A DNA stretch of 64,000 bases from an uncultured Gemella sp. (GCA_927911745.1 CAKMQF010000133.1:1-64000); one strand, 5' to 3'. Counted from the stretch's first letter, positions 51,511 through 62,518 are shown. Notes: generated by a model not told the origin, from the sequence alone. Program-made: numbers and translations.

Positions 51511-52495
51511 CTATTTATTTAGTTCTCCTTGATATAATTTATACAGATAACTATTTGGAACAATCTCTTTCTCATTGATTTTATATGTTGTTTTCAAAAT
51601 AGGAGTTGTTTTCAATACTTCTTCCCATTCGCTTTCGTCAAAAAGTTTATCAGAATATTCTCTTAAAAAAAATACTCTCTCAGCTGTAACTAAAATCGGT
51701 AATCTATCCACTAAACTTTTAAATTTAGGATTTGAATCATATTCGGATAAAATAAAATAATCCATCATTAGATAATGAAGAAAAAGAGGGTATTTTCGAA
51801 CATAATAAATATATATATCACGAATATGTTTAAAATATGATTTTTTCTTTTTTTCCTGCTAGGCAGTATCCTGACCATTTATAATCACAAATTGTTCTTT
51901 CCATTTCATTAGTACTAAAAGGAGGATGATTTAGACTAAAAAAGTCCCCTTCAAACATTTCTAATGTCGCATATGGGGATACAAATAGCGTTGCATCCAT
52001 CCATATTCCCCCATATTTATATAACAAACTAAAACGAACAATATCGGAATAGTGAGCGGCTGACAATTCTTTTTTCTTATATTTTTCTGTAATATCTTTT
52101 GGAATATTGACAAAACGCTCAAGATTTTTGTCTGTTAACAAATGAAATTCACAGCCACTTCTCTCAGCAAACTCTTTTATTGTTTTTACAGTAGCTTTTA
52201 CCGTTTCAGGCATTTGAGCTTCTCCCTGTTGCCACATTGTCCAAATAATTTTTGGAAATTCATTATTGTTTTCAACGATATCATTATCAACATTATCTAT
52301 ATTAGATTCTTCTCTCAATCTCCTTACAAAAGTCTTGATAAGTTTTCTTCTATAATCAAAATACTTACTTTCTGACTGATTCCCGAGATAATACGCCCAT
52401 GTCGCTTTAACTCCATAATATTTTAAAAATTGACGATACCGAATAATTTTTTCTTGTACTGATTTCAGTTTCACGTTTTTACAATTTCCTTTCAC
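51511..52495 (-). pseudogene. Capsular polysaccharide synthesis glycosyltransferase (PF05704/GT32-like), one frameshift
   Basis: The protein resembles the Caps_synth family with a GT-A fold and DxD. PKIIWTMWQQGEAQMPE starts the catalytic domain at about residue 82, followed by SDIVRFSLLYKYGGIWMDATL. The Asp of GGIWMDATL is the DxD equivalent. Near 51842-51856 two poly-A/T runs break the frame. The C-terminal piece 51768-51511 has DRLPILVTAERVFFLRE and NSYLYKLYQGELNK. Together about 325 residues. A second fragment of this C-terminus lies at 54669-54830, so the gene was duplicated. It ends 10 bases before the flippase start. Confidence 0.75.
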
Positions 52496-53471
52496 ATTCC
52501 TTTTAAGGCTGTTTTTAGATAATGTCCTTGCCGAATTTTCTCTCCTATTTTTCTACTATTTTCTAGAAATTGTTGATACCTTTCTTCATCCATGTTTTCC
52601 AAAGCACCGGCAATCTCAAATAAGGAATCAATGATAATTCCACAGTCATTTCTTTTTACGAAGTCAGCAAGAGCCGACTGACTCCAGACAATAATAGGAA
52701 AGTTAGACGCTAAGTATAAAGAAGCTTTATGAGGATTATTGATTTTCAAATACTCCCCATACATCCCACTACAAGTGTGTGCACTGTCTCCATCCCATAC
52801 CAAACCAAACCCACCTTGCAAGTGATTAGGCAGTTCATCTGGAGTAAATGCTCCTTTATAGTGAACATTGTTCGGAAGATTATTATTCTCGAAATTGATT
52901 CCATATATTTCAAAATCAGGTTTTTCAGGTAGAATTCTAGCATACTTTGTTTACGAATATCAAAATTACCAGCTAGTAAAATTTTATCTTTATCATAGTT
53001 TTTATCTTTGATAATATTAGGAATTAAATAGTCAAATATCTCTAATGAAATAATTTTCTCTTTATTAATTCCCATTTTTACTAATTCAGCCTTCATTTTA
53101 TCATTATGCGCTATAATTCCATCTACTCTTTCTAAAACTGTTTTATTTTGTAGATAATATATAATCGAATGTTTAAAATCTGAGAACGTTTTAATTTTTT
53201 TATTTCTTAGAGATTCAATATCATGAATGAGTAAATAAGCTTTAAAGTTCTTTCTCTTTAAAAACTTCATACGTATTTGTTTTTTTAATGATTTCCATAA
53301 TAGTGGAAATTGAAGAATAATAACATCGCCTCTATTTAAATCATTATTCTTTTGACCATATGGTAAATAATATTCTTGATAACCATATCTAACATATTTT
53401 TCAGCATCCATTCGAGCTTTAGGTCCTGCATGATTTGCTTTAACATATGTTTCTTTTAAATAATATTTCAC
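52492..53471 (-). pseudogene. Gtf3/galactofuranosyltransferase-like sugar transferase, one frameshift
   Basis: This resembles the Gtf3 family (glucosyltransferase 3, WbbI/beta-1,6-galactofuranosyltransferase-like), GT-B enzymes. The N-terminal piece has RGDVIILQFPLLWK and RVDGIIAHNDKMKAEL. It shifts near 52940, and the restored frame reads YARILPEKPDFEIYG, then DELPNHLQGGFGLVWDGDSA. INNPHKASLYLASNFPIIVW, which carries the donor site, follows and the gene ends at 52492. About 325 residues. It overlaps the Caps_synth-like gene by 4 bases. Its sugar is not deducible, but galactofuranose or glucose are the family options. Confidence 0.75.
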
Positions 53472-53552
53472 TTCAACTTGCTCCTTTCAATAATTATTAT
53501 GATATGTTTTTCTCAAAGCTATTACACCTCTTCTCAAACTCGAATAATATTA

Positions 53553-54555
53553 TTATTCACCTTTATAAATAAGGCTTTTTAAATAATTCATCTTTCTCCA
53601 TATTCTATTTACAATTGGGAATGTATATCGTAAATAGAGTTTCGGCGCTAGTTGATACATTCGAACCATTTTACTACTTCTTGACACTTCTGGAGATTTT
53701 TCAACAAGTTTTATGTATTCACTTAATTTTTGTTCATATAACGTTTGATATGGATTCCCTTTAACTATAAAATCTTTATGATGAGTCGTTACAATTTGAA
53801 CTAAAAACTTTCCAATATAAGGTAATAATTTTTCGTCTGAGGCAAATAAATCCACTAGTTTATCACTGCAAGTAAATAAATCTAGATTCTTCTTAGAAAA
53901 TTGTTTATGAAGTGTACTGTTTGAACGATATCGATAATAGTAACCTACATAATCAACTCTTACCATTTTACGGATAAATTTCAGTAATCCTACACCATGA
54001 TAAATATCTTCATAAATAACTCCCGTTAAAAAACGGAAAATTTTCCAGTAAATTTCTTCGATATAATTTACAGACTGGAGAATAAGATGCTCCATAATTA
54101 CAACTCTTGATAACAGATTCTTCTGAATTCCCCTCAAATATCATTTGAATATCTTCCGCTTCTTTTAGTTTATCAAAAACACTTCTAGTAGCTCTATAAT
54201 TACACTCTACTAAATCAATGTCTTCTGTCATGTAACGATTTAAAACCTCTAAATATTTTGAAGAAATTACATCATCACTATCCACAAAAGTTATTAATTC
54301 ACCTGTAGAACCAGTAACCCCAATATTTCTCGCAACACTTTGTCCCTGATTTTCTTGATTTATTAAGTGAAAACGATTATCTATATCACAATATCTTTCA
54401 CATATTGCTTTCGAATGATCTGTAGAGCCATCGTTTACAAGAATTACTTCTATATTGCTGTAAGTTTGTTCTCTAATACTCTCTAAACATTCATCTAAAT
54501 ATTCTTCAACATTATATACAGGTACAATAATACTAATTAATTTATAGAGTTGCAT
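53553..54555 (-). pseudogene. Glycosyltransferase family 2 paralog A, one frameshift
   Basis: This is a GT-A inverting transferase. It begins YKLISIIVPVYNVEEYLDEC, with the nucleotide-binding core VNDGSTDHSKAICERY and DSDDV (DxD-type). It breaks in the A6 at 54028-54033. The rest, YEDIYHGVGLLKFIRKM, GYYYRYRSNSTLHKQFSKKN and LPYIGKFLVQIVTTHHKDF, is the shared C-terminal half of this paralog group. About 334 residues. It is one of four tandem relatives (55856, 56936, 57912). Its sugar is unknown. Confidence 0.8.
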
Positions 54556-54668
54556 TATCGTTCTCCTTTTAAATTATTTATTTTACCCTATTCATCTTTC
54601 TTCAAATTACATTTACAACTTATATTTAAAGTTTTATAATGCGTCCTACTTCTCTTCATACTTCTTCA

Positions 54669-54830
54669 CTATACATTCAATTCGCCGTGATATAGTTTAT
54701 AAAGATAACTTCCAGGAACAGTCTCTTTCACATCAAATTTATATGTTGTTTTCATATAATAGACTGGAGTTATTTTCTAATAACTCAATATTTCTAATCC
54801 AATCTTAATACTTTACTTCTCCAATGAAGT
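54669..54830 (-). pseudogene. Remnant of a Caps_synth-like gene C-terminus
   Basis: In one minus-strand frame bases 54669-54755 read MKTTYKFDVKETVPGSYLYK, then LYHGELNV and a stop. This closely matches the C-terminus of the 51511 gene (LKTTYKINEKEIVPNSYLYK then LYQGELNK). Upstream bases to about 54830 add fragments such as DWIRNIELLE in other frames. The rest of the gene is missing, so this is a leftover of a duplication or of an ancestral gene. It fills much of the 327-base gap 54556-54883. I see nothing else there. Confidence 0.75.
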
Positions 54831-54883
54831 TTATATTATCTAAATTACAACTAGGAAATACACTAGTGTTTAAATTATATATT

Positions 54884-55856
54884 CTACTTAATGGCTTTAC
54901 CTAATTTTTTTATAATATATTTTTCGAATCTCCATTGAATTGCTCCAACAACTCTTGAAATGAATACAATATTTTGTGGGAACAATCGATAAGCTCTAAT
55001 TAATAACGATCGGCTTGAACCTTGTGCATATCTATTCAAATATTCCACATATTTTTTCTTTATAAGGATTCCCATCGAATATATGATAATCAACAACGTG
55101 CATCAAGACTAAGTGGAATAAGCGACGATGAATGTATGGGAGTACGTCTACATTCCCTTCGTATATTCGCTCCACTTTATCACAAACCGTAAATAAATCT
55201 AAGTTTTTCAAATTGAATTCTCGGTTCATTATACTACCTTGTCGTACACGATAATAATATCCTATATAATTGATTTTCACCATTTTACGAATCTGTTTTA
55301 AGATTCCAATTCCTCCATAAACATCTTCATAAAATAAACCTTCTAAAAATGGAAAATTAAGAATAACTTCTCTTCTAAAAAGTTTTGCTACTGCATTCAA
55401 ACGAACTATATTATCTTTACATAAAGAGACTATAGCTTCTTTAGAATTTCCTTTAAAAAGTATTTCAGCATCTTTTAGTGAAGGGGCAACTATTTCATTC
55501 TGATCATTCGTATACCAACATTCCACAATATCAATATCAGAAGTCGCCTGTTTCATCAGTTGTTCCAACATATCTTCTTTAAGAACATCATCACTGTCTA
55601 CAAAAGTGATAAATTCTCCTTTAGATTCACTCATACCTCGATTACGAGCACCACTTAATCCTTTATTTTCTTGATTTATTAAATGAAAACGACTATCTTG
55701 TTCACAGTATCGTTCACAAATTCTTTGTGAATTATCTGTAGAACCATCATTGACTAATATAACGTCGATATCTGTATACGTTTGATTTATAATACTATCT
55801 AGACATTCTTCAAGATATTCTTCAACGTTATAAACTGGTACAATTACACTAATCAT
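54884..55856 (-). pseudogene. Glycosyltransferase family 2 paralog B, one frameshift
   Basis: It starts MISVIVPVYNVEEYLEECLD and has VNDGSTDNSQRICERYCEQD, ARNRGMSESKGEFITFVDSD and YEDVYGGIGILKQIRKMVKI. The C-terminal half holds LDLFTVCDKVERIYEGNVDV. The frame breaks near 55058-55065. The restored end reads YVEYLNRYAQGSSRSLLIRA and runs to 54884. About 322 residues. The family, GT-A fold, DxD and the tandem arrangement match the neighbours. It may use a similar donor with different acceptors. Confidence 0.8.
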
Positions 55857-55934
55857 CCTTGTTCGTCGCCTCCTTTCTTTTATTCAAAATGTTATCTGGT
55901 AGATAACACTACCACTCTAGATTTTATATTTTTC

Positions 55935-56936
55935 TCACGAGTATTCTAAATTTTTTCCATCCTTATAAATAAACTGATATACTGGATGAGTAATCGTTAA
56001 AAAATATTTCGGTGCTATTAAATATAGTCTTAGTAAACGATATTCACGGACAACTTCTTGAGATTCCTTTGCTAATAAAGAACAGTCTCGAATAAAATTC
56101 TCATACATATGAACATAAGGACTCACTTTATTAATACGCTCCTTTTCATAATGACTAATACCGAGATAAAACATAAAATAACCAATATAAGGTAATAAGT
56201 ATTCATTATCAGTAAAGGATTCTATTAATTTTTCCCCTACATGAAAAATATCTAAATCTTTTTCATGAAAGGATTTTGTCATAGTACTATTTGGACGAAC
56301 ACGATAATAATAACCAATATAATCAATAACTATTATTTTTCGAATATGGTTTAAATAATTTATTCCTGTAAAAACATCTTCGTAAATATATCCTTCTAAA
56401 AATGGTATCTTTTCAACAATTTCTCTTCTATATAACTTTGTAAAAGCACAAAATTTCACTGTTCTAAACGCAATACAATTAAGAATTGCTTCTTTAGAGT
56501 TTCCTTCGAATACAGTTGTAGGAATCTTATTAAGAAAGAACGATTCTTTGTCTCTTGTCATTCCACATTCTACTATATCCACATCGGGCTTCATATAAGG
56601 TAGTAATACTTCTAACACGTTCGTATTAATAACATCATCACTATCAACAAACATAATATATTGCCCAATAGATTCTTTAAAGCCACGATTTCTTGCGACA
56701 CTTTGTCCTTGATTTTCTTGATTAATCAATCTGAAGCGACTATCTATCTGACAAAATCGTTCACATATTTGTTTAGAGCCATCTGTTGATCCATCATTCA
56801 CTAATATCACTTCAATATCAGTATAGGTTTGATTTCGAATACTCTCTAGACATTCTTCTAAATATTCTTCAACATTATAGAGAGGTACGATTATACTAAT
56901 CTTTATATTTTTTTCTACTTTAATTGTATTATTCAT
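55935..56936 (-). CDS. Glycosyltransferase family 2 paralog C
   Basis: This is the one intact member of the tandem group, 333 residues. ISIIVPLYNVEEYLEECLES is the GT2 start. Then VNDGSTDGSKQICERF, INQENQGQSVARNRG and IMFVDSDDVI carry the metal-binding Asp-x-Asp. The C-terminal half has LEGYIYEDVFTGINYLNHIR, IDYIGYYYRVRPNS and LLPYIGYFMFYLGI. It may be the reference for rebuilding the broken neighbours. It ends with a short basic tail. It is about 77% of the operon's usual GT density: no gap longer than 80 bases separates it from the next gene. Confidence 0.88.
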   Translation of the reverse strand: MNNTIKVEKNIKISIIVPLYNVEEYLEECLESIRNQTYTDIEVILVNDGSTDGSKQICERFCQIDSRFRLINQENQGQSVARNRGFKESIGQYIMFVDSDDVINTNVLEVLLPYMKPDVDIVECGMTRDKESFFLNKIPTTVFEGNSKEAILNCIAFRTVKFCAFTKLYRREIVEKIPFLEGYIYEDVFTGINYLNHIRKIIVIDYIGYYYRVRPNSTMTKSFHEKDLDIFHVGEKLIESFTDNEYLLPYIGYFMFYLGISHYEKERINKVSPYVHMYENFIRDCSLLAKESQEVVREYRLLRLYLIAPKYFLTITHPVYQFIYKDGKNLEYS

Positions 56937-56963
56937 CGACAGTTACCTCTTTAATACCATTTT

Positions 56964-57912
56964 TTAACTTCCACACAAATGATAAACAGGAAAAATCAGT
57001 GAGTTATAATATTTTGGGCTAATATTATAAAGACGAATTAAACGCGAACCCTTAGCTAACTCTTGATTATTTTTCGTTAATTCTACATACTCTGATAATT
57101 TCTGATTATAGACTTTTGCATGTGGCTTGTCTTTTTTTTCGAATATAGTCTTGATAGTGCATCGTTGTCACATGTACTAAATAACTTCCAATATAAGGAA
57201 GAAAATCTTCCCTATCAGAATACAATTCTATTAATTTGTCACTTACTGTAAAGACATCCAAGTTTTTTAGAGTAAATGTTCGATGCATCGTACTAGTTCC
57301 ATGTTGTCGATAATAATAACCTACATAGTCCAATTTAATTATTCTTCGAATGTATTTTAACATTCCGACTCCACTATAAATATCTTCAAAAATATATCCT
57401 TCTAAATAGGGAACAGCTTCAACAATCGATCTTCTATATAATTTTGTTACAGGATTAACACTTAGCACATGTTTAGGAACAGCTTTGATAGCTTCCTCTG
57501 AATTCCCTTCAAAGATAACATTTATTTCTTTATAGTTTTCATTAAAGAATTCCTTTTTATGTACGGTAAACTGACTTTCAACAATATCTACTTTTTCAGA
57601 CATATGTCGCATTAACACTTCTAGATAGTCCTGTCTTATTATATCATCACTATCCACAAATGCAATAAACTCTCCTTTTGAAGCTGCTACCCCCGTATTT
57701 CGTGCAACACTTTGTCCTTGATTCGTTTGGTTTATTAATTTAAAACGATTATCCTGCTCACAATATTTTTTACATATTTCTTTAGAATTATCAGATGATC
57801 CATCATTAACTAGTATAATTTCAATATTACTGAACGTTTGATTTTGGATACTATCTAGACACTCTTCTAAATATTTTTCCACATTATAAACAGGAACTAT
57901 TACACTAATCAT
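56964..57912 (-). pseudogene. Glycosyltransferase family 2 paralog D, one frameshift
   Basis: ATG 57912 opens MISVIVPVYNVEKYLEECLD, then VNDGSSDNSKEICKKYCEQD and IAFVDSDDIIRQDYLEV. A conserved C-terminal half follows: EDIYSGVGMLKYIRRIIKLD, YYYRQHGTSTMHRTFTLKN and FLPYIGSYLVHVTTMHYQDY. The frame breaks in the T8 at 57132-57139. The restored tail reads DKPHAKVYNQKLSEYVELTK and ends at 56964 with VYHLCGS. About 316 residues. It follows the glycerol-phosphate transferase by 19 bases. Confidence 0.82.
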
Positions 57913-57931
57913 AATCTATATCCTTTCAAAA

Positions 57932-59044
57932 TTAACTTTTTTCTATTCCGACATTTTCTAGAAGTGTCTTAGTAAAATCCTTTTGAATAGAATTTACTAT
58001 TGAATTAATTTCATTTCTTTCAACATAGAATTCATCTTCAGACATCATTACACTATTAAGAAATACCAATAAATCATCAAAATTACTAATAGTTGGACCT
58101 GCCATTAAACTTTTCACATCATCGAATACAAAACCTCTTTTTTCTTTATATTCTTCATAGTCGTTTATAGTAAATGCCACAGGTCTATTTAATAAATAAT
58201 AATCTAGAAATACTGAAGAATAGTCAGTAATCAATGCACTTGTTGTTCCAAGAAATTTATACAAAGTTCCATAGCGTTGACTAATAATATCTTCTGACAA
58301 CATATGAATATTTGAGTAATTATTTTTGAATTTAAACTGAGATTCTTCTAAAGGATGCAATTTAATATAAAGATGATATTCATATTCTGCTAAGATTTTA
58401 TTTATTTTTTTGAATTCTGATTCATCTAGGGAAAAAATTAATGCATCTTGACTATCATGATAATTTTTAGAATTACGATAGGTTGGCATCCAAATTATAT
58501 TTTTATCTTTTTCTTCTTCAAATAACTCATCATTACGAATATTTCCTACCAATAACATTTGCTCATCAGTAGCATTAAAGGCAGCTTTCATAATTGGTGT
58601 AAAGAAATCAGAAGAAGATACCAATTTTGTAAAAAAATTATAATCAACTCTTTCTAGCCCCTCTTCTAGGTTCCCAATTTTTTTCAGCGGCATTCCGTGC
58701 CATAAGTTAACTACCATTTGATTACTCGAAGGTTTTATAGGATATTTACCAAATGAATAAAAGAAATATTTTGAAGTTAAAAAATAGTACAATCCTCTAT
58801 AAATAGAAACAAATTTTACCCTTCTACCCTTTTTCAAATGATAAAAATTATTAGACGAACATACTATTTCATATTTATCTTGGTAGCCATTATCAACTAA
58901 ATATTGATACAAGGTTCTAATATTATCTCTAAAACCCCAGTTTGAATATATAACGATTCTATTCCTTTTTTTAGGAATCATTGTATTTAATTTAGAAGTA
59001 AAGTCATTTATTTTGAAAAATAATGCTTTTAAATTTCTATTCAT
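57932..59044 (-). CDS. CDP-glycerol:poly/glycerophosphate glycerophosphotransferase (TagB/TagF-like)
   Basis: This 370-residue, peripheral membrane enzyme transfers glycerol phosphate from CDP-glycerol. The family motifs are in place: NLWHGMPLKKIGNLEEG near 113-130, IWMPTYRNSKNYH, YIKLHPLEESQFK near 225 and TDYSSVFLDYYLLNRP near 270. TagB, TagF and capsular relatives cannot be separated by sequence alone. Its CDP-glycerol source is TagD, two genes upstream in the same operon. The protein starts with a basic amphipathic stretch and lacks a long membrane helix. Confidence 0.88.
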   Translation of the reverse strand: MNRNLKALFFKINDFTSKLNTMIPKKRNRIVIYSNWGFRDNIRTLYQYLVDNGYQDKYEIVCSSNNFYHLKKGRRVKFVSIYRGLYYFLTSKYFFYSFGKYPIKPSSNQMVVNLWHGMPLKKIGNLEEGLERVDYNFFTKLVSSSDFFTPIMKAAFNATDEQMLLVGNIRNDELFEEEKDKNIIWMPTYRNSKNYHDSQDALIFSLDESEFKKINKILAEYEYHLYIKLHPLEESQFKFKNNYSNIHMLSEDIISQRYGTLYKFLGTTSALITDYSSVFLDYYLLNRPVAFTINDYEEYKEKRGFVFDDVKSLMAGPTISNFDDLLVFLNSVMMSEDEFYVERNEINSIVNSIQKDFTKTLLENVGIEKS

Positions 59045-59045
59045 A

Positions 59046-60123
59046 TTACTTCTTCAAACCTTTCTGATAAATTTCTTTTAGATTATTAATATTTTCATTG
59101 ATATCAAAAGCCATTAATCGTTCATCAAAGTCTCTCTTATTGTTCGTGACTTGCACGTTCTGTATATAATCTATCCACTTATTCTTATCTAATGGCAAAG
59201 CAGTACAAATATTATTAGCAACTTGAGTTGTTGAGTCTATCGTTTCATTCATTATAATATCAACTCCTGAACATTGCGCTTCAATCAAAACCATCGGAAA
59301 TCCTTCATAAAGTGATGGAAATGCAAAAATATCAAAAGCTGAGTAAAACTTATATGCATCTTCTCTTTTCCCTGTAAGGATAACATTAATTAATTCTTTA
59401 CTATTCTGTTCAAGAGCCATACGATCCGGTCCTTCTCCAACTAACAAAAAAGTTACCTCTGGTAATTTTTTAGCAATTTCAATCAAAAAGTTCTGATTCT
59501 TAAATCGATTTATTATACCAATCATTCCTACTACTTTTTGATGTTCCTCTAGATGAAATTCTTCTCGGATTTCTTTTCTATATTTTTGTGAAAATTTATA
59601 TTTGTTAATATCAATAGCATTTGGAACTATCTGAAAATCTTTCTTGCCAAAGATTTTTATTCCCGCTAATTTTCCACAAGACGCACGATGCGTAGCATTT
59701 TTTAAAGCTAAGAAAACTAAAAATCTATTGCGAATACTTTTTAGAATAGTATCCGAAAAATTGACTACTATGATTATGATAAATACGTACCTTAACACCA
59801 TTTATTTTAGCATAATAATTATGAATAAAAGCAGTAATAGGGTTATGTACATGAAGAATATCAATCCTGTTATTTTCATAAAACTCTTTGCATTCTCTTG
59901 TGTAACGTACCATGTTAGGGACTTTTAAAGAAGGGAAAACTATTCTTTTAATTTCTTTTTCATCTAAGTATTTATTAAAAGGAAAATGAGAATCACCATT
60001 AGACTCACCAACCATATATTCAAATTCTTCATCATCTGTCTTAATGTGATTTTTTATGAAGCTTTGCACTCCACTGATAGTATTTCTTACTCCACCCGTC
60101 ACATGTATAACACGATATTTCAT
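59046..60123 (-). pseudogene. Glycosyltransferase family 4, one frameshift
   Basis: ATG 60123 opens KYRVIHVTGGVRNTISGVQS, followed by HVHNPITAFIHNYY and IYHNHSSQF. The frame breaks in the A5 at 59756-59760. It resumes SDTILKSIRNRFLVFLALKN, then GMIGIINRFKNQNFLIEIAK, FLLVGEGPDRMALEQ and FAFPSLYEGFPMVLIEAQCS, which hold the donor-binding E-x7-E motif. About 358 residues. Its start follows tagD by 4 bases. Its donor sugar is not deducible. Confidence 0.82.
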
Positions 60124-60127
60124 TCTA

Positions 60128-60523
60128 TCACCTGCGATTCAAATCATTTTTTATTTTAGATGTAGATATCTCCTTTGTTCGAGGAAGATAGACAACCTCT
60201 ACACCAAGGTCTTTCAAATAATCAAATTTGCCTTTCCAGTCATCTCCAATTACAAAGACATCGATGTTATATTTTTGTATATCAGAAATTTTTTGTTCCC
60301 AATTTTCTTCTGGAACTACAAGATCAACATATCTAACAGCATCTAAAAGTAATTTTCTGTTTTCAAAATCAAAGTAGCATTCTTTGTTTTTTTCTTTATT
60401 ATTAAATTCATCAGTAGATAATCCGACTATAAGATAATCTCCTAAAGATTTTGCTCTTCTTAGTAGGTTAATATGACCATAATGTAATAAATCAAATGTT
60501 CCATATGTAATTACTTTTTTCAT
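60128..60523 (-). CDS. tagD: Glycerol-3-phosphate cytidylyltransferase TagD
   Basis: TagD makes CDP-glycerol from CTP and sn-glycerol-3-phosphate. The 131-residue protein has the HxGH motif His14-Tyr-Gly-His17 in TYGTFDLLHYGHINLLRRAK and the second nucleotide motif RTKEIST at 115-121. Full-length TagD is 129 residues. A four-base overlap with the upstream GT2 gene (60520) indicates coupling. It gives the operon its glycerol-phosphate character together with 57932-59044. Confidence 0.94.
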   Translation of the reverse strand: MKKVITYGTFDLLHYGHINLLRRAKSLGDYLIVGLSTDEFNNKEKNKECYFDFENRKLLLDAVRYVDLVVPEENWEQKISDIQKYNIDVFVIGDDWKGKFDYLKDLGVEVVYLPRTKEISTSKIKNDLNRR

Positions 60524-61354
60524 ATAGTATTCTTCACCTCTATACTTTCTCTCATTTTCTTTTTATAAATTAATTTTCTCATAGAATTAGGCATCACTCT
60601 GACAATATTACGTATAAAAATATTTCGACACAATTCAACTTTTGATATATAACCTCGTTTATAAAAATCTATCTGTAAGAAGAATTCTGTTTTCACATAA
60701 AGTAATCCTCCTCTACGAAGATAACTTGAATTATTTGTTTGCATAATTACTAGAGGCTCTTGAATATTCAGAAAATCTTTTGTAGGATTATCATGTATAA
60801 GTCTCATTGTTAAATCATAATCCTCTAAGTATCTAAACTTCCTATAATTACCTACTTTTAAGATATATTCCTTTTTCATCATACTTGAAGGATTATTAAA
60901 CGGATTTCTAAACTTAGAATATTCTCTTATTTCTTCTGTTTTCTCAGGAACTGTTTTAAAAGCTGTAAACTCTGTATTTTTTTCTAGAATATTAGTCCCA
61001 ACCATAATAAGATTTGGATTTTCTTCAAAGGCTTTAATTTGTTTTTCAAAACGTGTTTCTTCAGAATAATCATCACTATCCATTCTTGCAATTAGGTCTG
61101 TATTACATTTTTTTTACTCCAAAACAAGATGCTGGTCCTGAGCCTACATTACTATGTAATTGATAAACTTTCAAAATTGGAATTTCACTTTTTATTTGTT
61201 CTATCTCATTATATAATTCTTGAGTTAATTCCCCATCACAAACTAAAATAATTTCTGTTGGTCTAATAGTTTGTCTATATGAAGATAACAAACTTTTTCT
61301 TAAATTATAAGGTTTTTCTTTTTCGTATACTGTTATTAAAACTGAAAACTCCAT
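60520..61354 (-). pseudogene. Glycosyltransferase family 2 (a different subfamily), one frameshift
   Basis: ATG 61354 opens MEFSVLITVYEKEKPYNLRK with a GT-A Rossmann start and ILVCDGELTQELYNEIEQ. The frame breaks in the T8 at 61108-61115 and continues NTDLIARMDSDDYSEETRFE, which has DxD. RNPFNNPSSMMKKEYILKVG and YLEDYDLTMRLIHDN follow. About 277 residues. It is unlike the tandem group A-D and resembles the rhamnosyl/amino-sugar GT2 family. It ends as tagD begins. Confidence 0.82.
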
Positions 61355-61362
61355 AATCTATC

Positions 61363-62470
61363 CTAAATCTCCTTCCCTACTAACCAATCTACAATAACTG
61401 AACGATACGGAACAACATTATACCAATCTGCCTTATAATATACTATTACAAATAAAAATATAGAATACACTATAATTATTAAATAGAGCAATGCCCACTT
61501 GATTCTTCTATCTGGTACTTTCTGTATAAACATAGGAACGTACAGCGCAGCAAATGGTGAAAAATAATGTGCGAATCTACTTAAAAGACTAGTTTGCATT
61601 GTTGTGATTGTAAATATTAAATAACAAAAATACAATATCCTAATATATTCCTCTGATTCAGTTAGTTTACTATCCTTTAAGATTATCTCTCCAATCACAA
61701 AAAATATAACATAAACTATAGACAATATAACAGGCGCAAGTTTATAACTTTCTAAGAACCAAGACGATTCTAAATATGAAGTATATTGGGGGAATATACT
61801 AACAAATGCTTCTGAAAATTTTTTTAATAAGGGAAATGTTAATATTAATCCTAGAATAACAACAATAAAAAATTTTAAACTCAAATGAATCTTCCTAACT
61901 AACAGGAATAGTATACAAATTATTCCTGTTATATGGAACAATGAGGCAATAAAAAATACAAAGTAGGCCTTTTATATACTTTTCTTTTACAAAATAATGG
62001 AATCCCAATAAACCAATAGAAATTGATAAACCTTGACGAATATTAGAGAAAGAATATAATAACATCCCAAGAGAACTAAAATATATCATTAAACTAATAT
62101 AAATATTCTGAGAGTAATTCCAAAATACATAAAACCAAATAAATAATGTTATTATAGCGAAAGAAAATAATAATATAGTATAGCTATCAGTAATTGATCT
62201 TAATAAATTATTGAATAGGATATATCCAATTTCAAATCTTGAATTAAAAAATATTTGATAGTTCTGGTATTTGTAAAGAATGCTACTTTAAATACACCTA
62301 CATAAAAACTAAGATCTCCTCCTACACTAGATTTTCTAAATCCATCAAATACTAAAACGAAATAAAAGTAGGAATTGTTAGAAATTTAATTTCATCTTTT
62401 TTTCTTCATAGTACATATATATTGAAGACAACACTACAAGATATACAAAAATAAAAATATATAATAACAT
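61363..62470 (-). pseudogene. EpsG/Wzy-like polysaccharide polymerase, several frameshifts
   Basis: This is a polytopic membrane protein with the EpsG pattern: an N-terminal helix (MLLYIFIFVYLVVLSSIYMY) from ATG 62470, the loop motif KSSVGGDLSFYVGVFK, helices and the signature SNIRQGLSISIGLLGFHYF. A long last piece (61941-61363) has helices SLKFFIVVILGLILTFPLL and YIRILYFCYLIFTITTMQTS. At least four one-base shifts (about 62370, 62280, 61950, 61900) break it. About 365 residues expected. EpsG and Wzy polymerise the repeat units on the outer membrane leaflet. The density of breaks here is the highest in the window. Confidence 0.75.
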
Positions 62471-62518
62471 TCCTACTCCTTTCTAAGCTATTTTCTTTTT
62501 ATAATTGATTTAATAATT

